This document shows, one piece after another, positions 9,104 to 18,718 of a stretch of 64,000 bases of DNA. The stretch spans positions 34,436-98,435 of the forward strand of contig JAEUSQ010000056.1 of the NCBI GenBank assembly GCA_016788705.1, given 5' to 3'. The translations under genes were made by a program, and so were the position numbers. The notes beneath the pieces were generated by a model that ran no database searches, had not been told where the DNA came from, and was given only the letters and a program-made list of their open reading frames with translations. This stretch comes from Bacteroidetes Order II. bacterium (GTDB lineage Bacteria > Bacteroidota > Rhodothermia > Rhodothermales > UBA2364). Every line of letters starts with the position of its first letter. Position 1 is the first letter of the stretch.

Positions 9104-10042
9104 ATGTACCACACATTCAAATCCCATGTTCTGTTAGGCATTTTGCTGTTATTATCGGCCATTACCGAAACAACACCACCGCTACCAATTCCCAATAATA
9201 ACCAACCAACGGTTCAACGCGCACAAAAATTTGCTTCGGTGGTCTTTTTTTATTTTGGCGATAGTAAGTTTACCTCGCTCGGACAAGAAACCGTCCAGTT
9301 GAAGCACGCCATGGAAGGCTACGACCGCGTGGTTTTGCTGAAACACGATAATGTTAGTTCATTTTGGGACCTTTCCGAAAAAGATGAAAAATTGGCAGAT
9401 GTCAAAAAAACACCTACTGAAACCAACTTAAAAGACCAACTTAAAGATCTTGCCAGCAAGGGCTACATCATTGATCTTTGGATATTCTCACATGGTTCCA
9501 CGAGCGGATTTAGGGCTAGTACCGGAACCTACGGGAGTAATTCCACCTTTTCCACCTCCGATATCACTGGTATCCCTTCTTATGCCGGACGCTCCTCCAT
9601 GCCCATACGCATGGTTTATACGGTAGCCTGTTATGGCAATACTTGGGCCGACGAGTGGCAATCTATTGGCGCAAAAACGGTAGTTGCACCTCGTTATGTA
9701 AACTTCTATCCGAATCAGTTCGAGAAATTTGCGAAAGAATGGAACGACAACGAAACCGTAAAAACTGCACGCGACGAGGCTGACACTGCCGCTTCCCGTA
9801 CAGCCAGCCAACTCTACATTTTGGGTGACGCTACTGCCACCAAAAGCGAGTGGGGAGGTTGTCCATTTGGAAAAACAGTCTTGGGAGACCATGATTGTGC
9901 AAAAGACTACTTTACCGATCAGTGGATTGAAAACAGCGAATGGCAAAATGGGCAATCCGGAAAAGACAACATGAATCACTCCTCCACCTATCTGATAAAA
10001 GGGGATAGCAACATGAAAAAAACCAAGGTCCCTACGTGGTAA
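9104..10042 (+). CDS. Secreted protein with caspase-like His/Cys pair
   Basis: 312 aa, with a hydrophobic N-terminal signal (about 5-21) followed by a Pro-rich linker. I do not recognise a named family. The core alternates strands and helices: VVFFYFGD (47-54), DRVVLLKH (74-81), then IIDLWIFSHGS with His130, and later MVYTVACYG with Cys176. A hydrophobic strand ending in His-Gly and a second strand ending in Ala-Cys, about 45 residues apart, is the layout of clan CD cysteine peptidases (caspase, clostripain, CHAT). The rest of the pocket cannot be judged by eye. The gene has its own terminator and is unlinked in function to the M28 peptidase gene that follows on the same strand. Confidence 0.5.
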   Translation: MYHTFKSHVLLGILLLLSAITETTPPLPIPNNNQPTVQRAQKFASVVFFYFGDSKFTSLGQETVQLKHAMEGYDRVVLLKHDNVSSFWDLSEKDEKLADVKKTPTETNLKDQLKDLASKGYIIDLWIFSHGSTSGFRASTGTYGSNSTFSTSDITGIPSYAGRSSMPIRMVYTVACYGNTWADEWQSIGAKTVVAPRYVNFYPNQFEKFAKEWNDNETVKTARDEADTAASRTASQLYILGDATATKSEWGGCPFGKTVLGDHDCAKDYFTDQWIENSEWQNGQSGKDNMNHSSTYLIKGDSNMKKTKVPTW

Positions 10043-10085
10043 TTCCTCTTTCGGGTTGGATTCCGAAGCTTTTCTTTTGTACTTT

Positions 10086-10116
10086 GGGCGTTTCGTAGAG
10101 AGACGCCCTTTTCTTT
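10086..10116 (+). terminator. Rho-independent terminator
   Basis: Stem GGGCGT (10086-10091) with ACGCCC (10103-10108), followed by the T-rich tail TTTTCTTTT. It lies 43 bases after the stop of the secreted caspase-like gene. Confidence 0.7.
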
Positions 10117-10192
10117 TGCGCCTTTCTGAAACCGAATGACACCAGCGAACGTCCTGATTGCGTTACTTTTTTTACAATCCCACAATACGTTT

Positions 10193-11974
10193 ATGAACCA
10201 TTTAAAACTTATTCTGGTTGCTCTCGTCGTGCTTTCTTCGGTGAATCCATCGTTTGCCCAAAACCGAGGTAAAACCAAACCGAGTGATCAGGTTCGGGTG
10301 AATGTCCCGAAAGAAACCCGTCCCAAAGCAGGCAATAAAACGCCGTCTGTTACCCAAAATCCAGCTCTGGTTAAAAAATACCAAGCAGTGATTACACCAG
10401 AAATTCTGGCCTCGCACTTGTATTTTTATGCTTCCGACTTTTTTCAGGGGCGCGAAACAACCGCTCCCGGCCAACGAATGGCAGCCGCTTGGCTGGCTTC
10501 TCAGTACCAACGTATTGGTATTTCGCCTAAAGGAACTTCTGGCGTAACCGACTCCCGCGATCCACGCGCCTATTTGCAACCTTTCAAACTCAACGAAGAA
10601 AAACTAAAATCCTTTAGCCTTTCCGGAACCAGTGGGGGCAAAGAGGTGAAAAGCCAATACAGTGCAACCGGGCCAGACGGCCAAGTCTTTTTGCAGCTGG
10701 GATCGGCGATGGACGCAGAAGGCGGCATCGTGTTTGCCGGATATGGTATCAAAGAGGATGGTAAATACGATGACTATGCCGCGCTAAAAGCCGCCAATAT
10801 TTCATGGGCTGGTAAATGGTTGTTGATTTTTGACAAAGAACCGATGAATGGAGACAATAGCCTGCTTTCAGCGGATGGTAAACCCACCAAATGGTCCACC
10901 CAATGGTGGAGCAAAATGGCTCCGGCTTTCTCTGGCGGACAACCAATTGGCTTTCTTATCATTTCAGACCGTCCTGAATTTGGCACTTTTGTACAGCAAC
11001 AAGCAAATGCGCTGGCAAACAAAGTAGGGCAACTCCGGATGCCTGTCGAGGGACAATCAGGTGGTGGACGCAGAATTCCACCTTTTGCCCAAATTTCTAC
11101 CACTTTTGCCAATCAACTGCTCGCCTCTTCCGGAAAAAGTGTAGAATCGTTGCGTTCTGAAATTAATACCTCTCTTAAACCCATTGTCTTTGAACTGACC
11201 GACACCAAATTAAAGGGCAAGGTTGAAAATCAAACCCGACTGGCTGATACGGAAAATGTGGTCGCCATGATCGAAGGTACCGATCTGAAAGATGAATATG
11301 TGATTATTTCCAGTCACTTAGACCACGTAGGTTGGGACCCAACAAAAGAGGGGGACAATATCTTTAATGGGGCCGATGACGATGGATCTGGAACGGTCAC
11401 CACGATTGCTATTGCTGAAGCATTTGCACGCGCAGCCGCAGATGGCTACCGTCCTCGCCGCTCTATTATTTTCCTGAATGTGTCGGGAGAAGAAAAAGGC
11501 TTATTTGGTTCCGAATATTTTGCCGATAAAGACCCCGTTGTGCCCCTCGATAAGATCGTAACAAACCTAAACATAGACATGGTTGGAAGATTTGACCCCA
11601 CTCATCCGGTCAAGGATGAAAAGAACTATGTTTACATCATTGGTTCAAAACTTATTTCACAAGAGTTGCACGATTTAAATGCACAGGTGAACAAACTTAC
11701 TGGCACCAATTTGGTTCTTTCTGAGCGCTTTAACGACAAAAATGATCCAAATCAGTTCTACCGCCGTTCTGACCACTGGAACTTCGGTAAGCATAAGATC
11801 CCGTTCATTTTCTTTTTCACCGGAACCCATGAAGACTATCATGGTTTGGAAGATGAACCGGAAAAAATTGAATACAAACGTATGGCAGATATTGGCCGTA
11901 TGATTTTTGCTACTGCTTGGCAAGTGGCCAACCAGGATGCACGTCCGGCAGTTTCTGGAACTGGATTTAATTGA
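10193..11974 (+). CDS. Secreted M28-family zinc aminopeptidase
   Basis: I use the ATG at 10193, which opens a clean signal peptide (MNHLKLILVALVVLSS, cleaved after SFA); the frame is open to 10136. The product is 593 aa. The zinc site is complete: His375 in HLDH, Asp395-397 in the ADDDGSG loop, the catalytic Glu433-Glu434 in SGEEKGLFGS, Asp462 in NIDMVG, and His528 near the end. A PA-like insert (GIVFAGYGI to WLLIFDKEP, about 175-270) precedes the catalytic domain, as in many secreted M28 peptidases. It probably removes N-terminal amino acids from peptides in the periplasm or outside the cell. Confidence 0.9.
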   Translation: MNHLKLILVALVVLSSVNPSFAQNRGKTKPSDQVRVNVPKETRPKAGNKTPSVTQNPALVKKYQAVITPEILASHLYFYASDFFQGRETTAPGQRMAAAWLASQYQRIGISPKGTSGVTDSRDPRAYLQPFKLNEEKLKSFSLSGTSGGKEVKSQYSATGPDGQVFLQLGSAMDAEGGIVFAGYGIKEDGKYDDYAALKAANISWAGKWLLIFDKEPMNGDNSLLSADGKPTKWSTQWWSKMAPAFSGGQPIGFLIISDRPEFGTFVQQQANALANKVGQLRMPVEGQSGGGRRIPPFAQISTTFANQLLASSGKSVESLRSEINTSLKPIVFELTDTKLKGKVENQTRLADTENVVAMIEGTDLKDEYVIISSHLDHVGWDPTKEGDNIFNGADDDGSGTVTTIAIAEAFARAAADGYRPRRSIIFLNVSGEEKGLFGSEYFADKDPVVPLDKIVTNLNIDMVGRFDPTHPVKDEKNYVYIIGSKLISQELHDLNAQVNKLTGTNLVLSERFNDKNDPNQFYRRSDHWNFGKHKIPFIFFFTGTHEDYHGLEDEPEKIEYKRMADIGRMIFATAWQVANQDARPAVSGTGFN

Positions 11975-11992
11975 TCCAAGGGCTGTAAAGGC

Positions 11993-12034
11993 AAAACGGG
12001 GCTGTCTTTTAAAAATGGCAGCCCCGTTTTTTTT
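11993..12034. terminator. Bidirectional terminator
   Basis: A perfect 12-bp stem (AAAACGGGGCTG at 11993-12004 with its complement at 12019-12030), then further Ts. It lies between the convergent M28 peptidase and amidase/golvesin genes. Confidence 0.9.
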
Positions 12035-12041
12035 GCGTTTG

Positions 12042-15000
12042 CTAAAGTCCAAGCCATTGCATTACCGCTTTCATAACGATCTTTTGCGCCCTTTCATCGG
12101 CGATCACTTCAAATGGAAAGCCCAAGAGTACGGTTCTCTCTTTTTCCCCTATACCCGCACTGATATTGTTTTCGCTATACCGAAGAAGGGTTTTTCCGGC
12201 AGAGCTTGCAGGCTCTAAGCCATCAGGCGCCTCGGCAGCATATATTTTAGGATTTCGTTTGGTCTCGAAGCGGAAACGGAAGTTCGGAGGAAGAAAATCG
12301 GCCTCCACGCTGTGTACATCACCCACAGTGGCAGCATGATCGGTACGCCACGTCATGCGAAGAACATTTTTTGCAAAGGTGATATCCGGATGTAGGCTGG
12401 GTTTCCCTTTTACCAAGTCCGTAGCAAGATAGGAACCAGAAGCGAAGAGTTTCCCCCCTTGTCCCAAATAGGTTTCTAAACCTTGCTGGAGTTGCTCAGG
12501 GAAAGCCTTAAACATGGGTGGTATAGCGGGGCGTGTTCCGTTTGGCTTGGGCCAAGGGGTTTCTTTTTCTTCTCCTAAGATCAAATCAATGGCTTTATAT
12601 GGTGAAAGAAGGGCCATATTCGCCATAACGGCCTCGTCACTTACCGAATCGAACGAATATCCGGCGGCAAGAAGGGCTTTGCCATGAACCCTTGTGAAGT
12701 CTTTTGTATTGCCTGCAATCGGCTTCCCTTCAAAATCTGCATAACTGGCCCCATGACCGGGGGCATCGTCGTCGCTCCAGACAGAAGACGTTTCGAAGTT
12801 AAATTGATCACCTGTAAACCCATAACTTACCCCGTCTGATACCCCTTCATCTACCCAATGTGCAAATCCGGACAAATTTCCTTCTTTGAATATATGCGGC
12901 GGCGAAACTCGGTCAAATCCATTCATAACCAAGATTTTTGGATTGCTATTTTCAAGACGCCCTACCGACAAAACCTCGGTGGGGAAACTTTCTCCACCCT
13001 CGTTTACGCCAGCTACTTTAAATGCATATACCACCCCTGCTTCCAATTTCGGGAAACGAAAGTCGGTTCTTGTTACGCCTGTTCCATTGTCCCATCCGCC
13101 ATCATTTTTCCGCATATAGACCACATAACGCTCTGGATTTGCTGTTTTTTCCAACGGGTCCGCAACTGGCTGCCATGATAGTACCGCATCGCCTCCTTCT
13201 AACTGTACGCGGAAATGGGAGGGGGGCAGCGGCTGGATAATAGGCTCGAAGCCATGTTGTCCAGCAATAAATCGCAACATGGCCTTATATATTGCCCGAC
13301 CTACATCAAACCGAAAACGGGGGTCTTGGGCAAATTTTTGGTCTTGAAAATTTTGGTGGGAAAGTAGCTCTAACAGCGCTGCTGGCACATTGGGCCTAAA
13401 CGCCTCAGAGTAGTCTTTATCCCAAAGTTCGCGGCGTGTCCAAGACGAATCGTAGTGCGCCCGAAGGTCATCTGTGAGTTGTGTTTGTAAGATATCGGCA
13501 AGGTCTCGGTTGGCAAATCGTGATTGTCCATCTGGAAAAGTGATGGATCCACCCGTCGTTTTGCTGGAGTAAATCATCAAGGTTCCAATCACATTGGCAT
13601 TGGTCGTAAGCCCGGCATCGGTATGAAAGGCCAAAGAAAGGTCTATTGGAATGCCCAAACCTTTTACCGTTCTGTTTTTATTGGGGCCAAACGGTGCGCC
13701 ACGCAGGTAATTAACCCACTCACCTCGGCTCTGAAAGTCGTCACGATAATCATCGTCTTTCGGAGGTGAAACATTATATACCAGCGAGTCTGGCATTCCT
13801 GCATATTGCAACCAGTATCGTGCCCCCTCCACATATTTGGCCCGCCCACTTACTGTGCCATTTCGTAACATCATGCCAAGACCACCACCCAGACGAATTG
13901 CATCTGCCGTTACTATTTTTCCAGTCTCGTCACTTTGGTTGGTAAGTGTAATACGCGCTTTTTGCAGGGAATCAAAGTGGAACGTGCCTAAATATATCCA
14001 CGTCCCACTACCTATTTTTTGGTTAACTTCGAATACCGTTGTACCACCCGTGTGATCAACTGTATATCGTGCATTTTCAATGCTTTCCGGTAACGACTGA
14101 TAGGCCACATAAACAGCATACTCCCCGGATTCAGGTACATCGGACGCCCAAGTGATGCGGGCTGTTGCCTCTTTGGTGGAGGTTGTCATCCGATATGTTC
14201 CAAGTTGAAACGGATTTACCCCTTCTGGATAAGGCGGTTGCCCCATCGCAAATCCAACATCGCCCCTAAGCCAATTCCCCACTTCTTTGTACTCCGATTT
14301 TCCGCCCGACACATTTCGCCAGTTACCATCGTTGTCTATAATTATTTCATTGGGGTTAGGATCTCTTTCCCGAGGCAAAAAAACCGTTGCACCAGCCTTC
14401 TCCAACATCGGAACCAAATAGGGTAACACAAACTGCATCGGCAAGAGGTCTTCGACCGTCAGAAAACTCCGGGCACGTTGCCACTCCCAACGGTTCAATT
14501 TGTGTTCGTAGTACCAGCCATGGCTATGCCAAAGGGCAATATTGCGGTTAAAAAGCCCCTTTCTTGGTTCATATGTCTTACTTTTGTTTTGAACGATTGG
14601 GCTTCCACGTTGAACAACCTGAGGCATACGTGAAGAATCTTTGGGCGTTTTACTCCGGTAAAGATTCGGGACCAGCTCGTACAAAGGCAGACGCAGAACC
14701 GTTATTTTTACACGAAAATCCGGATAGATTGGCTTTAACACGGCTTCAAATGCCTCATAAATCCGCTGCACCTGTTCTTCCCGAAAGGGCACATAACCCA
14801 TACCATCATTCATTTTCAGTTCTATAATCCGATCGGCTTCATACACCAACAAGGTATCTATTTTCCATGTAGCCGCCCGCTTTGCTAAAGTGGGCATTGC
14901 CATGATAGACGCAAGTGAGGTTTTTACTGCTTCATTTGCCACTTGTACACTTGTCTTTGTCACCTCCTGAACAGGTAATTGGGGTATTTGCGCATGACTA

Positions 15001-15068
15001 CCTTCGTTTTTAGGGCCAGAACAAGCCGTCCAGACCAGACACAGTATGAGTACTACTTTTCGTTTCAT
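12042..15068 (-). CDS. Amidase/golvesin-domain lipoprotein (xanthan-lyase-like)
   Basis: 1008 aa with lipobox VWTAC (Cys16), so probably anchored in a membrane. An N-acetylmuramoyl-L-alanine amidase-like fold is split by an insertion. The first half carries HSH (181-183) within ALWHSHGWYY and the strand GATVFLPRERD; the second half carries His482 in LAFHTDAG followed by GTLMIYSS. Between them (about 302-395) is a golvesin/xanthan-lyase C-terminal-like beta domain (WASDVPESGEYAVYVAY to TADAIRLGGG). A fibronectin type III module follows (about 625-720), then a C-terminal glutaminase-like Rossmann region ending in VMQWLGL. Bacteroidota members are often labelled xanthan lyase, but the visible chemistry suggests peptidoglycan or glycopeptide cleavage. 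Substrate unproven. Confidence 0.75.
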   Translation of the reverse strand: MKRKVVLILCLVWTACSGPKNEGSHAQIPQLPVQEVTKTSVQVANEAVKTSLASIMAMPTLAKRAATWKIDTLLVYEADRIIELKMNDGMGYVPFREEQVQRIYEAFEAVLKPIYPDFRVKITVLRLPLYELVPNLYRSKTPKDSSRMPQVVQRGSPIVQNKSKTYEPRKGLFNRNIALWHSHGWYYEHKLNRWEWQRARSFLTVEDLLPMQFVLPYLVPMLEKAGATVFLPRERDPNPNEIIIDNDGNWRNVSGGKSEYKEVGNWLRGDVGFAMGQPPYPEGVNPFQLGTYRMTTSTKEATARITWASDVPESGEYAVYVAYQSLPESIENARYTVDHTGGTTVFEVNQKIGSGTWIYLGTFHFDSLQKARITLTNQSDETGKIVTADAIRLGGGLGMMLRNGTVSGRAKYVEGARYWLQYAGMPDSLVYNVSPPKDDDYRDDFQSRGEWVNYLRGAPFGPNKNRTVKGLGIPIDLSLAFHTDAGLTTNANVIGTLMIYSSKTTGGSITFPDGQSRFANRDLADILQTQLTDDLRAHYDSSWTRRELWDKDYSEAFRPNVPAALLELLSHQNFQDQKFAQDPRFRFDVGRAIYKAMLRFIAGQHGFEPIIQPLPPSHFRVQLEGGDAVLSWQPVADPLEKTANPERYVVYMRKNDGGWDNGTGVTRTDFRFPKLEAGVVYAFKVAGVNEGGESFPTEVLSVGRLENSNPKILVMNGFDRVSPPHIFKEGNLSGFAHWVDEGVSDGVSYGFTGDQFNFETSSVWSDDDAPGHGASYADFEGKPIAGNTKDFTRVHGKALLAAGYSFDSVSDEAVMANMALLSPYKAIDLILGEEKETPWPKPNGTRPAIPPMFKAFPEQLQQGLETYLGQGGKLFASGSYLATDLVKGKPSLHPDITFAKNVLRMTWRTDHAATVGDVHSVEADFLPPNFRFRFETKRNPKIYAAEAPDGLEPASSAGKTLLRYSENNISAGIGEKERTVLLGFPFEVIADERAQKIVMKAVMQWLGL

Positions 15069-15141
15069 GACTATCTTCCATTAATGAGAACCCCAAAGTA
15101 CAAAATTGCTCCTCCTCTGGAAAGCATTACACCAAGTACCA

Positions 15142-15166
15142 AAAACAAACCTCGAATCAATCGAGG
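15142..15166 (-). terminator. Terminator of the first OmpA/PKD gene
   Basis: Stem CCTCGA (15150-15155) with TCGAGG (15161-15166), loop of five. Read on the minus strand, it is followed by a T-rich tail (GTTTGTTTTTGG). It lies just past the stop of the minus-strand gene at 15188. Confidence 0.6.
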
Positions 15167-15187
15167 CTTATTTTGGTGACTGAAAAG

Positions 15188-16768
15188 TCAATTACATTGT
15201 TTGGTACTACTCTCCACTTTTTGATTTCGACTACAGCCTGATGTCTGGTCTTCATTTTCGCAATTAATAAACGAGCGTCCTGCACTTGCGGCTTGTATCC
15301 GACTCGCGGGAATCCCATTTTGAGCATAAAAGTTTTTTACCGTCAATGCCCTTCTCGTTGCCAGATCGTTCGAGGCCTCCAGATAATCAAAGTATCCAGA
15401 TGTTCGTACACAAACCGATTTACACCGTTGTAAAAAAGCAAGATTGTCCCGCAATGCTGCCATATCTTCTTCGTCTAAAACCGCACTATTTTGTGAAAAG
15501 TGGACGGTTTTCAGGTCTAAACCGATACAAGAACTTTCCCGAATTAATTCTGACGAAATTTTTAATGTTTCTGTTTTTATATCCTCTCCGCCACAATTGC
15601 GGACCTGTAGTGACACATTGTAACTCCCGATTCGGGGATATGTGTAGCGCGGAAATTGTGCAATGGAGGTATTCCCGTCTCCAAAATCCCAAATATACTC
15701 CATCGGAAGCGTCCCCTCTACTTCGGGCGCAAAACTGACTGTTACGCCATCCCAACCATCTCTCTTTGAAGTAATGTGACGAATGACTGGTTTTTCACAT
15801 TGTATAGGAGGTTCTTCTACAACAATTCGTGCGGTGCGGGTGTCTGTTCCACCACAATTGCTTACAGAAAACGAGACCATATATGCACCAGGCCCTGGAA
15901 AACGATGGTCGGCAACCTTACCGGTCCCCATCCGACCGTCTCCGAAATCCCATATTACCTCTACAGGCTGGGTCGCTTCGTTGACCGCACCAATCATGGT
16001 TGCTACTCGATTTGCGTTTACCTGATTCGGCACATTTAAAGCGGCTATTCGTACAGGTGTACACGAAATTTCTTTAGACAAGTTGTATCGAAGCCCTGCC
16101 CCAAAAAAACCCAGTAAGTCAGAATTAGACAAATCACCACCCACATTTGGATTGCCGACAGAGCCAAAGTCTCGTCCATAGTCTCCTGAATCTGCGGCAG
16201 CATCAGGAAACGTAGCCTCGATGCTACCTTCCATAAAAACAGAGGCTTGTCTATTCAACATGTATGTCAACCCAATCGCTCCTGTTACCCCAATCCCCGG
16301 CTGAAAGACTTTTTTAAGGGTTTGGGGTCGGTAATAATGTCCGAATAGTATATTCCCCCCCATGCTAAGGTAAGTTTGCACATCGGCCCCTGGGTTCAAG
16401 ATCATCCGAGCACTGCTAATCAGTTGGAACCGTCTCGTATCCTTTGCCTGTGGCACGTATTCATCGGGTTCAATTTTCGGGTAGTTCCCGATAACGCCCC
16501 CCACGGTTACTTCATAGCGATTGCTTAAACGATAACCCGCTTCTAATCCGAATAAATGCCCACGGTCCCTGATGTAGGTTCCCCATTGCCCCAAACGGTT
16601 ATTATCTGTATCTCCTCCGTATGTGGTCCAACCCAGTTTAGCACTCAAAAAAATCCGCTTTTGATCTAAGGGCAATGTAAAAGGTAGCTTCAAAGTGGGT
16701 TGCGAATGAACAACCACAACCGAAGCCAAACAGATTATGAAGGGTAAAAGTCGTAAGCCTCGCTTCAT
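15188..16768 (-). CDS. Outer-membrane OmpA-family protein with two PKD domains
   Basis: The ATG at 16768 opens a signal peptide (MKRGLRLLPFIICLASVVV); an ATG eight codons upstream is also in frame. The product is 526 aa. An N-terminal beta-barrel-like region (about 25-225) shows alternating strands such as GLEAGYRLSNRYEVTVGG. Two PKD modules follow, each with WDFGDG and a tyrosine/phenylalanine-rich closing strand, about 245-318 and 325-400. The C-terminus is an OmpA-like peptidoglycan-binding domain (VHFSQNSAVLDEEDM to ASRIQAASAGRS). Likely role: tethering the outer membrane to peptidoglycan. It is a paralog of the next gene, with the same domain order, but the OmpA domain here is more divergent. 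Confidence 0.8.
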   Translation of the reverse strand: MKRGLRLLPFIICLASVVVVHSQPTLKLPFTLPLDQKRIFLSAKLGWTTYGGDTDNNRLGQWGTYIRDRGHLFGLEAGYRLSNRYEVTVGGVIGNYPKIEPDEYVPQAKDTRRFQLISSARMILNPGADVQTYLSMGGNILFGHYYRPQTLKKVFQPGIGVTGAIGLTYMLNRQASVFMEGSIEATFPDAAADSGDYGRDFGSVGNPNVGGDLSNSDLLGFFGAGLRYNLSKEISCTPVRIAALNVPNQVNANRVATMIGAVNEATQPVEVIWDFGDGRMGTGKVADHRFPGPGAYMVSFSVSNCGGTDTRTARIVVEEPPIQCEKPVIRHITSKRDGWDGVTVSFAPEVEGTLPMEYIWDFGDGNTSIAQFPRYTYPRIGSYNVSLQVRNCGGEDIKTETLKISSELIRESSCIGLDLKTVHFSQNSAVLDEEDMAALRDNLAFLQRCKSVCVRTSGYFDYLEASNDLATRRALTVKNFYAQNGIPASRIQAASAGRSFINCENEDQTSGCSRNQKVESSTKQCN

Positions 16769-16940
16769 ACGGATCAATGGTGTACCAATCATCTTTATCG
16801 CTATATAGCCAAATATGTAGGCATTTTGCCTTTTTATCTGGTTTTTGTGATGTCATATATGGCATTGCCTGTGCTGAGATGAGGCAATCCTTTGTGGGTT
16901 TATTAAAGATACTTAACATAATGGCTATATCAAAACCAAA

Positions 16941-16970
16941 GCGGGCCAGTAAGTTTACTTACTCGCCCGC
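16941..16970 (-). terminator. Terminator of the second OmpA/PKD gene
   Basis: A 14-bp stem with one mismatch (GCGGGC-C-AGTAAGT at 16941-16954 with ACTTACT-C-GCCCGC at 16957-16970). The minus-strand tail is T-rich. It sits between the two tandem OmpA/PKD genes, so each is probably transcribed separately. Confidence 0.65.
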
Positions 16971-16996
16971 GCTTTCTTTATGTTTAAGACCAAGTC

Positions 16997-18598
16997 TTAT
17001 CTTTTAACAGGTATAGATTCTACTCGTCGGTTTCTACGACATCCTTTTCCTGGATCTTCTTTATCACACGACACGGCATCCCGTCCTTTTCCCAAAATTC
17101 CTAAACGGCTTGCCGGAATACCTTTAGACTGGTAGAAGTCGGAAACGGCTTGTGCCCGACGCTGCGTGATGGTCATCTCATTCGGTTCTAAGTGATCGGC
17201 ATACCCATTAATCCGAATATTCAGATTTGAACAGCCCTTGAGTACATCCACGTTTTCCATTAAGCGACTTTGTGCATTGGCGTCTAACTGTGAGCTACCG
17301 AAAGCAAAATAAACAGAATTGAGTTCTGTGATTGCATCACATGCATCCACCACAGATTTTGTAATCTCGATCGTCTGCATCCGACGGTCTATTCCTGCTG
17401 CATTTTGGGCTTCCAGAATTACGGTGTAGGTTCCAGGCGTACTATATGCATGGGTAGGTGTAGTCGCATTTGAAGTACTACCGTCTCCAAAGTTCCAGCG
17501 GTAGGAAATTGGAGCCGTTCCCCTTACCTCGGCATTAAAACGAATCACTTCTCCTACCTTTGCTGAAGTCATAGAAGGCGTGAGCGAAACAATAGAAAGC
17601 GAAGGCTGAGTTGTTGGTCCTGCAACCGTCACCGGAAAACTTTCTACATCTGTCCCGCCACAATTTGTGGCAGAGAAGGTTATGGTGTAGGTACCTGGTT
17701 TTGCAAATTTATGGGTAGCGTTCATCCCCTGTACCACCGTTCCATCCCCAAAATCCCAGTAATACTCCGCAGGTAGGCTGGATGCCGTATTTAAAGTGGA
17801 GTTAAATTTTCCTTCCTCATTTATGTTTATGCTGCGCGGCCCATTGATCTGAAGTACATCAATCGGAGAACATCCCAGTCCACTACCAATTTTCAATTTA
17901 GCGCCGATCCCATAAAAGCTAAGCCAATCATGGTCTTGATCATCTCCTGGTGAACCCAGTTGCTTCGCATAATCAGCACCATCTACCGCAATATCAGGAA
18001 AAACCAACGCATGGTTGTTTTCTAATACCACACTTAATTTATCATTGATCTTCACGTCCACCCCAAATCCGCCAGAAGGTCCAAAACCCAGTTTGGTAGA
18101 TTTGGCAGAAGTCACAATATCTGTTGTCTTACCAAAAGTCAGGTTTCCCCCCAATTGAACAAAGGGGTTGATGCTATTGTCTGGCAAGATATTAAACCGA
18201 CCCAATAAGTCTAAATGTAGCCGTTTTTCATCACTGATTTTACCCTGTGAAAAAGGAAGGGCAAACGGACCTTCATTAGGCTCAATATTAGGATAGTAAC
18301 CGTATTCGCCAGCCAAAGCCACATCAATACGCTTGGTGATGGGCAGCCCTACTTCTAAACGACCAGAGTAACCTATTGATTTCAGGTAATCCCCAAGTTC
18401 AATCAGTGATATTTTTTTGTAATGCGGAATACCATCGGTATCGCCTCCATATACGTTAAGCCCTCCCATTAGCTTAACATACAAACTCTTACCATTTCGT
18501 GTTTGTTGTACAACTTGGGTGGCCGATTGTCCCATTGCTCCACCATAAACTAAGAGGAGTAAAAGGAATGCTTGGCTTATTTTTTTGGTGATAAACAT
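16997..18598 (-). CDS. Outer-membrane OmpA-family protein with two PKD domains (paralog)
   Basis: 533 aa with signal peptide MFITKKISQAFLLLLLVYGG. Domain order matches its neighbour: an N-terminal barrel-like region (about 35-240, starting with the shared YVKLMGGLNVYGGDTDG-type motif), two PKD modules with YYWDFGDG and YRWNFGDG (about 265-330 and 335-412), then an OmpA domain (VYFAFGSSQLDANAQSRL to LGILGKGRDA). The OmpA part keeps the usual peptidoglycan-binding shape (NIRINGYADHLE, then ITQRRAQAVSDF). Tandem paralogs suggest duplication followed by divergence. Probably anchors outer membrane to cell wall and may present PKD domains at the surface or in the periplasm. Confidence 0.85.
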   Translation of the reverse strand: MFITKKISQAFLLLLLVYGGAMGQSATQVVQQTRNGKSLYVKLMGGLNVYGGDTDGIPHYKKISLIELGDYLKSIGYSGRLEVGLPITKRIDVALAGEYGYYPNIEPNEGPFALPFSQGKISDEKRLHLDLLGRFNILPDNSINPFVQLGGNLTFGKTTDIVTSAKSTKLGFGPSGGFGVDVKINDKLSVVLENNHALVFPDIAVDGADYAKQLGSPGDDQDHDWLSFYGIGAKLKIGSGLGCSPIDVLQINGPRSININEEGKFNSTLNTASSLPAEYYWDFGDGTVVQGMNATHKFAKPGTYTITFSATNCGGTDVESFPVTVAGPTTQPSLSIVSLTPSMTSAKVGEVIRFNAEVRGTAPISYRWNFGDGSTSNATTPTHAYSTPGTYTVILEAQNAAGIDRRMQTIEITKSVVDACDAITELNSVYFAFGSSQLDANAQSRLMENVDVLKGCSNLNIRINGYADHLEPNEMTITQRRAQAVSDFYQSKGIPASRLGILGKGRDAVSCDKEDPGKGCRRNRRVESIPVKR

Positions 18599-18718
18599 GG
18601 TGGTTGGTTATTTATGTAAAAGTGTTTTGTTATAGACAGGATTTGTTTTTTACCGAAGATGAGATGTATCACTGCATAGAAGGGTTTAAAAAACACCTAC
18701 GTAAGTATTTATTATTTA

